Assembly (NCBI GenBank): GCA_965234325.1 | Contig: OZ248407.1 | Coordinates: 248,001 to 312,000, forward strand | Reading direction: 5' to 3' | Source: Limnohabitans kasalickyi | GTDB lineage: Bacteria > Pseudomonadota > Gammaproteobacteria > Burkholderiales > Burkholderiaceae_C | Length of the DNA: 64,000 bases | Part shown: piece after piece, positions 35,447-44,052 of the stretch | Layout: each line of letters opens with the position of its first letter | Numbering within the stretch: position 1 is the stretch's first letter | Position numbers and translations under genes: made by a program | Notes under the pieces: generated by a model | The model's database searches: none | What the model was told of the DNA's origin: nothing | The model's input: only the letters and a program-made list of their open reading frames with translations

Positions 35447-36919
35447 ATGTCACACATCCAACACCTCATCAACGGCCAACACGTCAGCAGCAGCCAGACG
35501 TTCGAGACCATCAACCCTGCCACCCAAGAGGTGCTGGCCACCGTGGCCGCGGGCGGCAGCGACGAGGTCAATGCCGCAGTGGCTGCGGCCAAAGCAGCGT
35601 TCCCGAAATGGGCCAACACCCCTGCGCCCGAACGCGCGAAACTGATGCGCAAACTCGGCGACTTGATTGCCCAGCATGTGCCCGAGATCGCTCAGACCGA
35701 GACCAACGACTGCGGCCAAACCATCTCGCAAACGGGCAAGCAACTCATTCCCCGTGCCGGCGACAACTTTCATTACTTCGCGGAAATGTGCACCCGCGTG
35801 GACGGCCACACCTACCCCACGCCCACGCACCTGAACTACACCCTGTTTCACCCCGTGGGCGTGTGCGCACTGATCAGCCCGTGGAATGTGCCGTTCATGA
35901 CCGCCACGTGGAAAGTGGCCCCTTGCTTGGCCTTTGGCAACACCGCCGTACTCAAGATGAGCGAGCTGTCGCCCCTCAGCGCCGCCCGTTTGGGCGAGTT
36001 AGCGTTGGAAGCCGGCATTCCTGCGGGCGTGCTCAACCTCGTGCACGGCTACGGTCAAGACACGGGCGAGCCGTTGGTGGCACACCCCGATGTGCGCGCC
36101 ATTTCGTTCACCGGCTCCACGGCCACAGGCAACCGCATTGTCAAAACCGCAGGCTTGAAAAAGTTCAGCATGGAGCTGGGCGGCAAATCGCCCTTCGTGA
36201 TTTTTGAAGACGCTGACTTAGACCGCGCCTTGGACGCCGCCATCTTCATGATCTTCAGCAACAACGGCGAACGTTGCACCGCGGGCAGCCGCATCTTGGT
36301 GCAACAAAGCATCTACGCCGACTTTGTGGCCAAGTTCACCGAGCGCGCCAAACGCATCACCGTGGGCGACCCGTTGGACGAAAAAACCATCGTCGGCCCC
36401 ATGATCTCGAAAGCGCATTTGGCCAAAGTGAAAAGCTACATCGAACTCGGCCCCAAAGAAGGCGCCACCTTGCTGTGCGGGGGCTTGGACCGCCCGAGCT
36501 ACGCGCCCGAGTTGTCAGCCCGCGTCAAAAACGGCAACTTCGTGTGGCCCACCGTGTTTGCCGATGTGGACAACCGCATGAAGATCGCACAAGACGAAAT
36601 TTTTGGCCCCGTCGCCTGCCTGATTCCGTTCAAAGACGAAGCCCACGCCATCGAATTGGCCAACGACATTGCCTACGGCTTGAGCAGCTATGTCTGGACC
36701 GAAAACATCGGCAAAGCCCACCGCGTGGCCGCCGCGGTCGAGGCTGGCATGTGCTTTGTGAACAGCCAAAACGTGCGCGACCTGCGCCAGCCCTTCGGCG
36801 GCACCAAGGCCAGCGGGACCGGCCGCGAAGGCGGTACGTGGAGCTACGAGGTGTTCTGCGAACCTAAGAACGTGGCGGTGAGTTTGGGCAGTCACCACAT
36901 TCCGCATTGGGGCGTTTGA
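35447..36919 (+). CDS. hpaE: 5-carboxymethyl-2-hydroxymuconate semialdehyde dehydrogenase
   Basis: A 490-residue NAD-dependent aldehyde dehydrogenase. It has the cofactor stretch ISPWNVPFMTATWKVAP, the FTGSTATGNRIV turn, the general-base Glu in SMELGGKSPFVIFEDAD and the catalytic Cys in FSNNGERCTAGSRI. It oxidises the semialdehyde formed by ring cleavage of 3,4-dihydroxyphenylacetate. Family assignment to HpaE rests on operon position as well as the overall sequence. It ends 2 bp before the tctC gene. Confidence 0.93.
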   Translation: MSHIQHLINGQHVSSSQTFETINPATQEVLATVAAGGSDEVNAAVAAAKAAFPKWANTPAPERAKLMRKLGDLIAQHVPEIAQTETNDCGQTISQTGKQLIPRAGDNFHYFAEMCTRVDGHTYPTPTHLNYTLFHPVGVCALISPWNVPFMTATWKVAPCLAFGNTAVLKMSELSPLSAARLGELALEAGIPAGVLNLVHGYGQDTGEPLVAHPDVRAISFTGSTATGNRIVKTAGLKKFSMELGGKSPFVIFEDADLDRALDAAIFMIFSNNGERCTAGSRILVQQSIYADFVAKFTERAKRITVGDPLDEKTIVGPMISKAHLAKVKSYIELGPKEGATLLCGGLDRPSYAPELSARVKNGNFVWPTVFADVDNRMKIAQDEIFGPVACLIPFKDEAHAIELANDIAYGLSSYVWTENIGKAHRVAAAVEAGMCFVNSQNVRDLRQPFGGTKASGTGREGGTWSYEVFCEPKNVAVSLGSHHIPHWGV

Positions 36920-36921
36920 GC

Positions 36922-37896
36922 ATGCAACGCCGCGGCTGTTTGCAAACCTTGACGGCGGGCCTCGCGCTAGCCGCCACACCGTTGTGGGCGCAAAACGCGG
37001 CTTGGCCCAACAAACCAATTCGACTGATCGTGCCTTTCCCACCGGGTGGCACCACCGACGTGGTGACGCGTTTGATCGCTGCGGAGTTGACCAAGGCCTT
37101 GGGCCAGAGCGTGGTGGTGGACAACAAACCAGGCGCGGGCACCGTGCTGGGTGTAGACCTGGCCGCCAAGTCGCCGCCCGATGGCTACACCCTGGTGACC
37201 GTGGCCAACAGCTTTTGCGTGAACCAAACGCTGGTTAAAAATCTGCCCTACGACGGGCTGCGCGATTTGCGACCCGTCGGTCTCATGGGCATGTCCGAGC
37301 ATGTGCTGGCCACGCACCCGGGTAGCAACCTCAAGTCCCTCGCCGACCTGATCGCAGCGGCCAAAAAGCAGCCCGGCAAACTCAGTTATGCATCCTTCGG
37401 TGCGGGCACTTCGGCGCACTTGGCGGGTGCCATGCTTGAATCTCAAGCGGGCATCGAGATGATCCATGTGCCCTACAAGGGCCAGGCCCCCGCACTCAAC
37501 GATTTGATCGGCGGGCAGGTGACGGTGATGTTTGGCAACTGGCCCGAGTTTCGCCAGCATGTGCAAAGCGGCAAGCTGGTCGCTTTAGGTATGGCCACCG
37601 CCAAGCGCTCGCCACTGGCCCCGCAGATCGCGACACTCACCGAGCAGGGTCTGCCGATCGAGTCGAACTCTTGGAACGGCATCCTCACGCGCAGCGGCAC
37701 GCCTGATGCGGTGGTGCAGCGCTTGAATGTCGAGATCAACAAAGCCCTGCAAGCACCTGCGGTGGTGCAGGCCTTTCAAGAAGGCGGCATCGTGTCGCTG
37801 GCTGCCAGCCCTGAGCGCTTTGCGGCCTTCATCCGCAGCGAGACCGACAAATATGCGCTAGTGATCCGCAAAGCGGCCATCACCGCCGAGAGCTAA
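36922..37896 (+). CDS. TctC/Bug-family receptor embedded in the hpa operon
   Basis: A 324-residue periplasmic receptor with an N-terminal signal (MQRRGCLQTLTAGLALAA, cleavage near LWAQN); the Arg pair may indicate Tat export. Hallmarks are WPNKPIRLIVPFPPGGTTD, SYASFGAGTSAHLAGAML, PYKGQAPALNDLIGGQV and SWNGILTRSGTP. It lies between hpaE and hpaD with 2- and 14-bp gaps, so it is part of the operon. This suggests that it binds homoprotocatechuate or a hydroxyphenylacetate, either for uptake or as a periplasmic sensor. Confidence 0.92.
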   Translation: MQRRGCLQTLTAGLALAATPLWAQNAAWPNKPIRLIVPFPPGGTTDVVTRLIAAELTKALGQSVVVDNKPGAGTVLGVDLAAKSPPDGYTLVTVANSFCVNQTLVKNLPYDGLRDLRPVGLMGMSEHVLATHPGSNLKSLADLIAAAKKQPGKLSYASFGAGTSAHLAGAMLESQAGIEMIHVPYKGQAPALNDLIGGQVTVMFGNWPEFRQHVQSGKLVALGMATAKRSPLAPQIATLTEQGLPIESNSWNGILTRSGTPDAVVQRLNVEINKALQAPAVVQAFQEGGIVSLAASPERFAAFIRSETDKYALVIRKAAITAES

Positions 37897-37910
37897 ACAA
37901 GGAACACACT

Positions 37911-38834
37911 ATGGGACAACTTGCCCTCGCCGCCAAAATCACCCACGTCCCGTCGATGTACCTCAGCGAGTTGCCGGGGCCGCGCTTTGGGTCACGCCAA
38001 GACGCGATTGACGGCCACCACGAAATCAGCCGCCGCTGCCGCGAACTCGGCGTGGACACGCTGGTGGTGTTTGACACGCATTGGTTGGTGAACGCGAGTT
38101 ACCACATCAACTGCGCGCCGCACTTCAAAGGCACGTACACCAGCAACGAATTGCCCCACTTCATCAGCAACCTCGGCTACGAATCGCCGGGCAACCCCGA
38201 ACTGGGCAAGTTGTTGGCGAAAACCTGCAACGACTTGGGTGTGGACACCTTGGCGCACGACGCCACCACGCTGGCCCCCGAGTACGGCACGCTGGTGCCG
38301 TTGCGTTACATGAACGCCGACCAGCACTTCAAGGTGGTGTCGGTGTCGGCCTTGTGCCAAGCGCATTACTTGAACGACAGCGCCCGCTTGGGCTGGGCCA
38401 TGCGCCAAGCGGTGGAGCAGCATTACGACGGCACGGTGGCGTTTTTGGCCAGTGGCTCGTTGAGTCACCGCTTCGCCCAAAACGGCTTGGCGCCTGAATT
38501 TGCTTTCAAGGTATGGAGCCCGTTTTTGGAACAGCTCGACCGTCGCGTTTTAGAAATCTGGGAACGCGGCGACTGGGCCACCTTCTGCGACATGCTGCCC
38601 GAGTACGCCAGCAAAGGCCATGGCGAAGGCTTCATGCACGACACCGCCATGCTGCTGGGCGCTTTGGGCTGGAAGGGCTACAACGCACCCGCCGAAATCA
38701 TCACCCCATACTTTGGTGCGTCGGGCACGGGCCAACTCAATGCGGTGTTTCCGGTCACGCCACAAAGCGGCGACCACATTCCGGCGGCGCAAGCCAGCGC
38801 GGCCCAAGGTTTTCAAGCGGTCAACCGCCTTTAA
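37911..38834 (+). CDS. hpaD: 3,4-dihydroxyphenylacetate 2,3-dioxygenase (class III extradiol)
   Basis: The ring-cleaving enzyme of the operon, 307 residues, of the LigB/MEMO-type class III extradiol dioxygenases using Fe2+. Metal-ligand His residues lie in VFDTHWLVNASYHINCAP and DTLAHDATTLAPEYGTLVP. The motif FLASGSLSHRFAQNG and the acidic helix region follow. It cleaves 3,4-dihydroxyphenylacetate to 5-carboxymethyl-2-hydroxymuconate semialdehyde, the substrate of HpaE. A good ribosome site (AAGGA) precedes the ATG. Confidence 0.92.
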   Translation: MGQLALAAKITHVPSMYLSELPGPRFGSRQDAIDGHHEISRRCRELGVDTLVVFDTHWLVNASYHINCAPHFKGTYTSNELPHFISNLGYESPGNPELGKLLAKTCNDLGVDTLAHDATTLAPEYGTLVPLRYMNADQHFKVVSVSALCQAHYLNDSARLGWAMRQAVEQHYDGTVAFLASGSLSHRFAQNGLAPEFAFKVWSPFLEQLDRRVLEIWERGDWATFCDMLPEYASKGHGEGFMHDTAMLLGALGWKGYNAPAEIITPYFGASGTGQLNAVFPVTPQSGDHIPAAQASAAQGFQAVNRL

Positions 38835-38847
38835 CAAGGAGACGCAC

Positions 38848-39321
38848 ATGCCGCACTTGGTCATCCTCTACACCGGCCAACTTGACCGTGAAACCGACAT
38901 GGGCCTGCTGTGTCGCCGCTTGGCCGACACCATGCTCACCGTCAAAGACGAAGCGGGCAAGCCCGTGTTTCCCACCGGCGGCACACGCGTGCTGGCCTAC
39001 CCCGCCGCCCACTATGCTGTGGCCGATGGCGGCGCAGCAGGTCGTGAAGCCGCGCAGTTCAACGACCACCCGCACAGCGGCCCCAACGCGTCGGGCGACT
39101 CCAGCGACTACGCCTTTGTCTACCTCAACCTGCGCGTGGGCCGAGGCCGCACCGAAGCCACGCTGCAACGCGCGGGCCAAACGCTGACCGACGTCGCCCA
39201 TGCGCACTTGGCCGAGGTGTTTGGCAAACGCCACATCGGCATCACCTTCCAAGTGGACGTGGGCACCGAGGTGTTTGACAACAAACACAGCAACCTGCAC
39301 CCGCTGTTCAACAAGCTCTGA
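38848..39321 (+). CDS. hpaF: 5-carboxymethyl-2-hydroxymuconate delta-isomerase
   Basis: A 157-residue CHMI/tautomerase-fold protein that moves the double bond of 5-carboxymethyl-2-hydroxymuconate. The start is the ATG at 38848 with AAGGAG upstream, giving MPHLVILYTGQL with Pro as second residue. This is the catalytic N-terminal proline of the family. The body reads DYAFVYLNLRVGRGR and AEVFGKRHIGITFQVDVG. It is somewhat longer than the 126-residue E. coli enzyme because of an insertion around residues 45-75. It follows hpaD by 13 bp. Confidence 0.9.
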   Translation: MPHLVILYTGQLDRETDMGLLCRRLADTMLTVKDEAGKPVFPTGGTRVLAYPAAHYAVADGGAAGREAAQFNDHPHSGPNASGDSSDYAFVYLNLRVGRGRTEATLQRAGQTLTDVAHAHLAEVFGKRHIGITFQVDVGTEVFDNKHSNLHPLFNKL

Positions 39322-39344
39322 TTCTTTTCTTGCAAAGGCCCTCC

Positions 39345-40160
39345 ATGTTTGATGACTCCTTGATCCAACAACTCGCCGCTGAGTTGAACCAGTCCGAAAA
39401 ATCGGGCGTGCAAATTGAGCACTTCTCCAAGCGCTTTCCTGGCATGACCATTGACGACGGCTACCGCATCAACCGCGCGTGGATGGCGCTCAAACTCGCC
39501 GAGGGCCACACCGTGATGGGCCACAAAATTGGCCTGACCAGCCGAGCCATGCAGCAAGCCAGCCAGATTGACGAGCCCGACTACGGCACCTTGCTGGAGC
39601 ACATGCGTTACACCTGCACGCCGGGCCAAGTGCTGGACATTCCGGTGAAAAATTTCATCGCGCCTCGCGTGGAGGTAGAGCTGGCCTTTGTGCTCAAACA
39701 CGAACTGCGCGGCCCCAATGTCACCGTGGCCCAAGTGCTGGCCGCCACCGACTATGTGACGCCTGCCATCGAGATCATCGACTCACGCATTGAGCAATTC
39801 GACCGCCAGACCAAAGTGATGCGCAAAGTGTTCGACACCATCAGCGACAACGCGGCCAACGCGGGCATCGTGCTGGGCGGCGCGCATGTCGACCCCAACA
39901 CCACCAACCTGCCGTGGTGCGGCGCGGTGCTGCGCCAAAACGGCGTGGTGGAAGAAACCGGCCTCGCCGCAGGCGTGCAAGGCGACCCCGCCATTGGCGT
40001 GGCGTGGCTAGCCAACAAACTTGCACCTTGGGGCGAACACCTGCAAGCCGGCGAGGTGGTGCTGGCGGGCTCGTTCACGCGTCCCGTGGGTGCCAAGGCG
40101 GGCGACCTCTTTGAGGCAGACTACGGCCCTCTGGGCTGTCTGCAATTTCGCTTTGTTTGA
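39345..40160 (+). CDS. hpaH: 2-oxo-hept-4-ene-1,7-dioate hydratase
   Basis: A 271-residue member of the hydratase/decarboxylase family (with MhpD and XylJ) that adds water to 2-oxohept-4-ene-1,7-dioate. Motifs: DDGYRINRAWMALKLAEG, VMGHKIGLTSRAMQQASQ, the metal-binding acids in PRVEVELAFVLKHEL and VTPAIEIIDSRI, and GDPAIGVAWLANKLAPWG. The start at 39345 has AAAGG just upstream. It supplies the substrate of HpaI, whose gene follows after 114 bp. Confidence 0.93.
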   Translation: MFDDSLIQQLAAELNQSEKSGVQIEHFSKRFPGMTIDDGYRINRAWMALKLAEGHTVMGHKIGLTSRAMQQASQIDEPDYGTLLEHMRYTCTPGQVLDIPVKNFIAPRVEVELAFVLKHELRGPNVTVAQVLAATDYVTPAIEIIDSRIEQFDRQTKVMRKVFDTISDNAANAGIVLGGAHVDPNTTNLPWCGAVLRQNGVVEETGLAAGVQGDPAIGVAWLANKLAPWGEHLQAGEVVLAGSFTRPVGAKAGDLFEADYGPLGCLQFRFV

Positions 40161-40274
40161 AGCAAATTTTTCTAACGAAATTCACCAGCCTCTTCATCTT
40201 TATTCGTCCCAAACGCCCCCATCGTTCTCGCACATTCACAGCCTCTTCAACCCTCTTTTTAAAACGGCCACACC

Positions 40275-41096
40275 ATGCAAACACCTGTCAACGCCTTCAA
40301 ACAAGCCCTTCACAACAAGCAAGCCCAAATCGGTTTATGGATGGGTTTGGGCAACGCGGTCGCCGCCGAAATTTGTGCCGGCGCTGGCTTTGATTGGCTG
40401 GTGCTCGACGGCGAGCACGGCCCCAACGACCTGACCACCTTGCTCGCACAACTGCAAACCGTGGCCGCCTACCCCGGCGCCAACCCCGTGGTGCGCGTGC
40501 CGCACGACCACCCCGCGTTGCTGAAGCAAGTTTTGGACATTGGCGCACCCACCGTGTTGGTGCCCATGGTCGACACGGCCGAACAAGCCGCCGCCATCGT
40601 CAAAGCCTGCCGCTACCCCCAAGACGACGGCAACGGTGGCATCCGCGGCATGGCGGGCACACGCGCCGCACGCTGGGGCCGTTACCCCAACTACGGCAAA
40701 GAAGCCAACGCGCAGGTCTGCGTGCTGGTGCAAGCCGAAACCCGTGAAGCGCTGAACAACCTCGACGCCATCGCCGCCACCGAAGGCGTGGACGGCGTGT
40801 TCATCGGCCCCGCCGATTTGTCGGCCTCCATGGGCCACATCGGCAACCCCATGCACCCCGACGTGCAAGCTGCCATTGAAGATGCAATTGCCCGCATCCG
40901 CAAAGCAGGCAAGGCCCCCGGCATCTTGATGGGTGACGAAAGTTTGGCCCGCCACTACCTGTCGCTCGGCGCTTTGTTTGTCGCCGTGGGTGTGGACGCG
41001 GTGATCTTGGCCCGTCAAACCTCGGCACTCGCCGCCAAGTTCAAAGATAGCCTGCCAACGGCCAACCCCGCCAATGACAAAGGCCGTGTTTACTAA
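40275..41096 (+). CDS. hpaI: 4-hydroxy-2-oxoheptanedioate aldolase
   Basis: A 273-residue class II (metal-dependent) pyruvate aldolase of the HpcH/HpaI family. It splits 4-hydroxy-2-oxoheptanedioate into pyruvate and succinate semialdehyde, the last step of the pathway. Motifs: GLWMGLGNAVAAEICAGAG, FDWLVLDGEHGPND, VVRVPHDHPALLKQVLDIGA, VQAETREALNNLDAI (metal Glu), and DGVFIGPADLSASMGHIG with the metal Asp. A 114-bp gap before it may hold a processing or promoter site. Confidence 0.94.
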   Translation: MQTPVNAFKQALHNKQAQIGLWMGLGNAVAAEICAGAGFDWLVLDGEHGPNDLTTLLAQLQTVAAYPGANPVVRVPHDHPALLKQVLDIGAPTVLVPMVDTAEQAAAIVKACRYPQDDGNGGIRGMAGTRAARWGRYPNYGKEANAQVCVLVQAETREALNNLDAIAATEGVDGVFIGPADLSASMGHIGNPMHPDVQAAIEDAIARIRKAGKAPGILMGDESLARHYLSLGALFVAVGVDAVILARQTSALAAKFKDSLPTANPANDKGRVY

Positions 41097-41137
41097 AACA
41101 AGCTTTGTGCTTTGCCTTGAATTGCGAGGAACTCACC

Positions 41138-41899
41138 ATGTCTGAACAACGCTTTCACCCCGACGAGTGGGCTGCCCGCGTGCAGCTCGCGGCCTGCTAC
41201 CGCATCTTCGCCATGCAGGGCTGGACCGAGATGATCTACAACCACATCACGGTGCGCGTGCCGCACAGCGCCAGCGGCGATGACAAGCAGTTTTTGATCA
41301 ACCCGTTTGGTTTGCACTACAGCGAGGTGACCGCCAGCAACTTGGTCAAGATCAACCTCAAAGGCGAAGTGCTCGACGGCTCCACCCACCGCGTGAATCC
41401 TGCGGGCTTTGTGGTGCACGCCACCTTGCACGCGGGGCTAGAAGGCGCGCACTGCGTGATGCACACCCACACTACGGCCGGTGTGGCAGTGGCCAGCTTG
41501 CAAAGCGGCTTGTCGCAAAGCAACTTTTACTCGGCGCAACTGCACGACATGGTGGCGTACCACGACTTTGAGGGCATCACCATCCACGCCGACGAGGGGC
41601 CACGCGTGCTGCAAAGCATTGGCCGTAAACGAGCCGTGATCTTGCGCAACCACGGCCTGTTGGCATGGGGCGGCACCGTGCCCGAAACCTTCGCCATTTT
41701 GTGGACGTTGCAACGCGCCTGCGAAATTCAACTCGCCACCTTGAGCATGGGCGCACCCATTGCGGTGCCCGAGCCCGTGGCTGCCAAATGCACCCGCGAC
41801 TCGCTGCAATTCGACAACCAACACGGCGGCGCTGGCGTGGACGTGTTTGACGCGCTGGTCCGTCAAGTCAACCGCATCGACGCGAGCTACCAACAATGA
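41138..41899 (+). CDS. Class II aldolase/adducin-family protein
   Basis: A 253-residue zinc aldolase-fold protein. Metal His residues are visible in HCVMHTHTTAGVAVASLQ (HTH) and the later RAVILRNHGLLAWGGTV. The N-terminal YNHITVRVPH motif is typical. The ATG at 41138 follows GCGAGGA. Relatives in Burkholderiales catabolic clusters are often of unassigned function (aldolase or decarboxylase on a hydroxy-acid). It is coupled by a 4-bp overlap to a reductase gene and follows hpaI by 41 bp, so it may extend the hpa pathway. Confidence 0.88.
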   Translation: MSEQRFHPDEWAARVQLAACYRIFAMQGWTEMIYNHITVRVPHSASGDDKQFLINPFGLHYSEVTASNLVKINLKGEVLDGSTHRVNPAGFVVHATLHAGLEGAHCVMHTHTTAGVAVASLQSGLSQSNFYSAQLHDMVAYHDFEGITIHADEGPRVLQSIGRKRAVILRNHGLLAWGGTVPETFAILWTLQRACEIQLATLSMGAPIAVPEPVAAKCTRDSLQFDNQHGGAGVDVFDALVRQVNRIDASYQQ

Positions 41900-42939
41900 C
41901 GTTTTCCAAAGTTTGTATTTACGGCGCAGGCGCGATTGGCGGCTGGATCGGTGCGCGACTGGCACAACAGCCTGGCGTAGAACTCTCGGTGGTTGCACGC
42001 GGCGCGACGCTGGCAGCGTTGCAGCAGCAGGGGCTGCGCTTGCACATGACGACGCCCAATGTGGCTGGTGCCCATGCTTCTTCATCGCCCGCAGCCCAAC
42101 CATCCCCTCTCTGCGTGCCTGTGCAAGCCAGCGCACAGCCTGCCGATTTAGGCGTGCAAGACCTCGTGGTCATCGCCGTCAAAGCGCCGGCGTTGGCCGA
42201 GGTCGCGCAACACATCGCCCCACTGATCGGCCCACACACCGTGGTGCTGACGGCGATGAACGGCGTGCCGTGGTGGTTTTTGCAAGGCTTTGGTGGTGAG
42301 CACGCCAACACGTCGCTGGCCAGCGTGGACCCACAGGGGCGGATTGCGCAAGCCATTCCCGCGCAGCACATCATCGGCTGTGTGGTGCACTCAAGTTGTT
42401 CGCTGCGTAGCCCCGCCGAGGTGCAGCATCACTTTGGCAACGGTCTGATCATTGGCGAACCTTCGGGTGAAGTTAGCCCCCGCGTGCAAGCGTTGCACGC
42501 CCTGCTGCAAAGCGGAGGCTTTGACGCCACGCTGTCGCCGCAGATTCAAAAAGACACCTGGTACAAGCTGTGGGGCAACATGACGGTCAACCCCGTGAGT
42601 GCGTTGACGGGTGCCACGACCGACAAGATTTTGAACGACCCGCTGGTGCGCGGCTTCATCTCGCAGGTGATGTTGGAGGCCAAGGCGATCGGCGCGGCCA
42701 TCGGCATTCCCATCGACCAACAACCTGAGGACCGGCATGCGGTCACGCGCAAGCTGGGGGCCTTCAAAACCTCGATGCTGCAGGACGTGGAGGCCAAGCG
42801 TGCTGTGGAGCTGGATGCGTTGGTGGGGGCGGTGCGGGAGTTGGGGCAGATTGTGGGGGTGGCAACGCCTTTTACCGATGCTCTGCTTGGGTTGGCTAGG
42901 TTGCAGGCACAGGAGATGGGGCTTTATCCGGCTGCTTGA
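41896..42939 (+). CDS. 2-dehydropantoate 2-reductase family protein
   Basis: A 347-residue NADPH-dependent reductase of the ApbA/PanE family. The N-terminus has the glycine motif KVCIYGAGAIGGWIGARLAQ. NGVPWWFLQGFGG, then the central KDTWYKLWGNMTVNPVSALTGAT region with the family Lys and Asn, and late EDRHAVTRKLGAFKTSMLQD are visible. Position at the end of the hpa operon, and coupling to a class II aldolase, make a pantothenate role unlikely. It may reduce a keto acid formed in catabolism. Family call certain, substrate unknown. Confidence 0.88.
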   Translation: MTFSKVCIYGAGAIGGWIGARLAQQPGVELSVVARGATLAALQQQGLRLHMTTPNVAGAHASSSPAAQPSPLCVPVQASAQPADLGVQDLVVIAVKAPALAEVAQHIAPLIGPHTVVLTAMNGVPWWFLQGFGGEHANTSLASVDPQGRIAQAIPAQHIIGCVVHSSCSLRSPAEVQHHFGNGLIIGEPSGEVSPRVQALHALLQSGGFDATLSPQIQKDTWYKLWGNMTVNPVSALTGATTDKILNDPLVRGFISQVMLEAKAIGAAIGIPIDQQPEDRHAVTRKLGAFKTSMLQDVEAKRAVELDALVGAVRELGQIVGVATPFTDALLGLARLQAQEMGLYPAA

Positions 42940-42960
42940 TTGTTTGCGCTGGCTTTGGCC

Positions 42961-43049
42961 CCGCGAAGGGGTGCAGCCGGCGCTCGCTGCAGCTCCTTCG
43001 CTTCGCTCTTAACGTCGCTGCATCGAGCGCCGACTGCACCCCTTCGCGG
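42961..43049. repeat. Large imperfect inverted repeat, possible REP/MITE-like element or terminator
   Basis: Two 33-bp arms (42961-42993 and 43017-43049) match as reverse complements at 31 of 33 positions, separated by a 23-bp loop. Arm 1 begins CCGCGAAGGGGTGCAG and ends CTGCAGC. It fills the gap between the end of the hpa operon and the convergent EamA gene. It is far longer than an intrinsic terminator and lacks a T-tract. A repeated palindromic element is the likeliest reading. Confidence 0.7.
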
Positions 43050-43158
43050 CGATGTTTGAGTAGCTGACTGTTTCAGTGGCTCAATGTTCGTGCGCCGGAG
43101 TGTTTCGTTTTTTGCTTGCTTGTCCGCGTGTTGGAGAAATTGCGTTGCTAAACGCGCG

Positions 43159-44052
43159 TCAATTTTTGACGGCTTGGCGTTGTTGCCAATGGGGCCACAA
43201 CACGTTCAGGGCTAGGCCGGTCATGACCAAGCCTGCGGCGATGAGTTTCCAGGCGGGCAAGGGTTCGGCAAGCAACAGGGCTGAGGCGCCCATGCCAAAG
43301 ACGGGGACTAACAAGGCCATGGGAGTGATGGTGGAGGCGGGGTGGCGTGCCAGCAGCCAGCCCCAAGCGGCGTAACCAAAGAGGGTGTTGCCAAACGATT
43401 GCCAAGCTACGGCCAACCATGTACCCCAAGTTGCGTGAGCTAGTCCGGCTTGGATGGCGGGGGCGCCTTCGACCAGCCACGACAGAGCGAATAAGGGGAG
43501 CACAGCAAAGCCGCTGGACCAGACCACGTAGGCCAGCATGTTCACGGAACCGGCTTGTTTGCCCACCACGTTGCCGATGGACCAGCCCAAGGCCGCGAGA
43601 AGCACGAGGCACAAGCCGAGGACGGTGGTGGTGGCGTCGGTGTGGGCACCAATGACGGTGATGCCTGACACGGCCAGCGCCAAAGCCACCCACTGAAAAC
43701 GGCGCAAGCGCTCTTTGGCCACATACATGGCCAGGCCGATGGTGAAGAACACCTGCGTTTGCACCACCAGCGACGCCAAGCCGGGCGCAATGTGGCCGTT
43801 GATGGCCATGTAGAGCGAGCCAAACTGCACCAAGCCAATCAGCAAGCCGTAGGCGGCCAGATTGCGCCACGGCACGTTGGGTTTGGGTAAAAAGAAAGCG
43901 GCTGGCAAGAAGGCCAACGAAAACCGGAGCGCCGCAAACAGCAAAGGCGGCAAATCGGCCAGTGCGTTTTTAATGACCACAAAATTGCTGCCCCACACCG
44001 CCACCACAGCCAACGCCAACAAACCGTGGCGCAGAGGCAGGTGTTGGCTCAT
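43159..44052 (-). CDS. EamA-family (DMT) transporter
   Basis: A 297-residue membrane permease with ten predicted helices in two EamA repeats. The N-terminus reads LALAVVAVWGSNFVVIKNAL and the second half has VVWSSGFAVLPLFALSWLVE and PASTITPMALLVPVFGMGA. Related proteins export amino acids or metabolites. The start overlaps the alanine racemase stop by 4 bp, so the two are co-translated. This hints at an amino-acid cargo, but that is only context. Confidence 0.9.
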   Translation of the reverse strand: MSQHLPLRHGLLALAVVAVWGSNFVVIKNALADLPPLLFAALRFSLAFLPAAFFLPKPNVPWRNLAAYGLLIGLVQFGSLYMAINGHIAPGLASLVVQTQVFFTIGLAMYVAKERLRRFQWVALALAVSGITVIGAHTDATTTVLGLCLVLLAALGWSIGNVVGKQAGSVNMLAYVVWSSGFAVLPLFALSWLVEGAPAIQAGLAHATWGTWLAVAWQSFGNTLFGYAAWGWLLARHPASTITPMALLVPVFGMGASALLLAEPLPAWKLIAAGLVMTGLALNVLWPHWQQRQAVKN

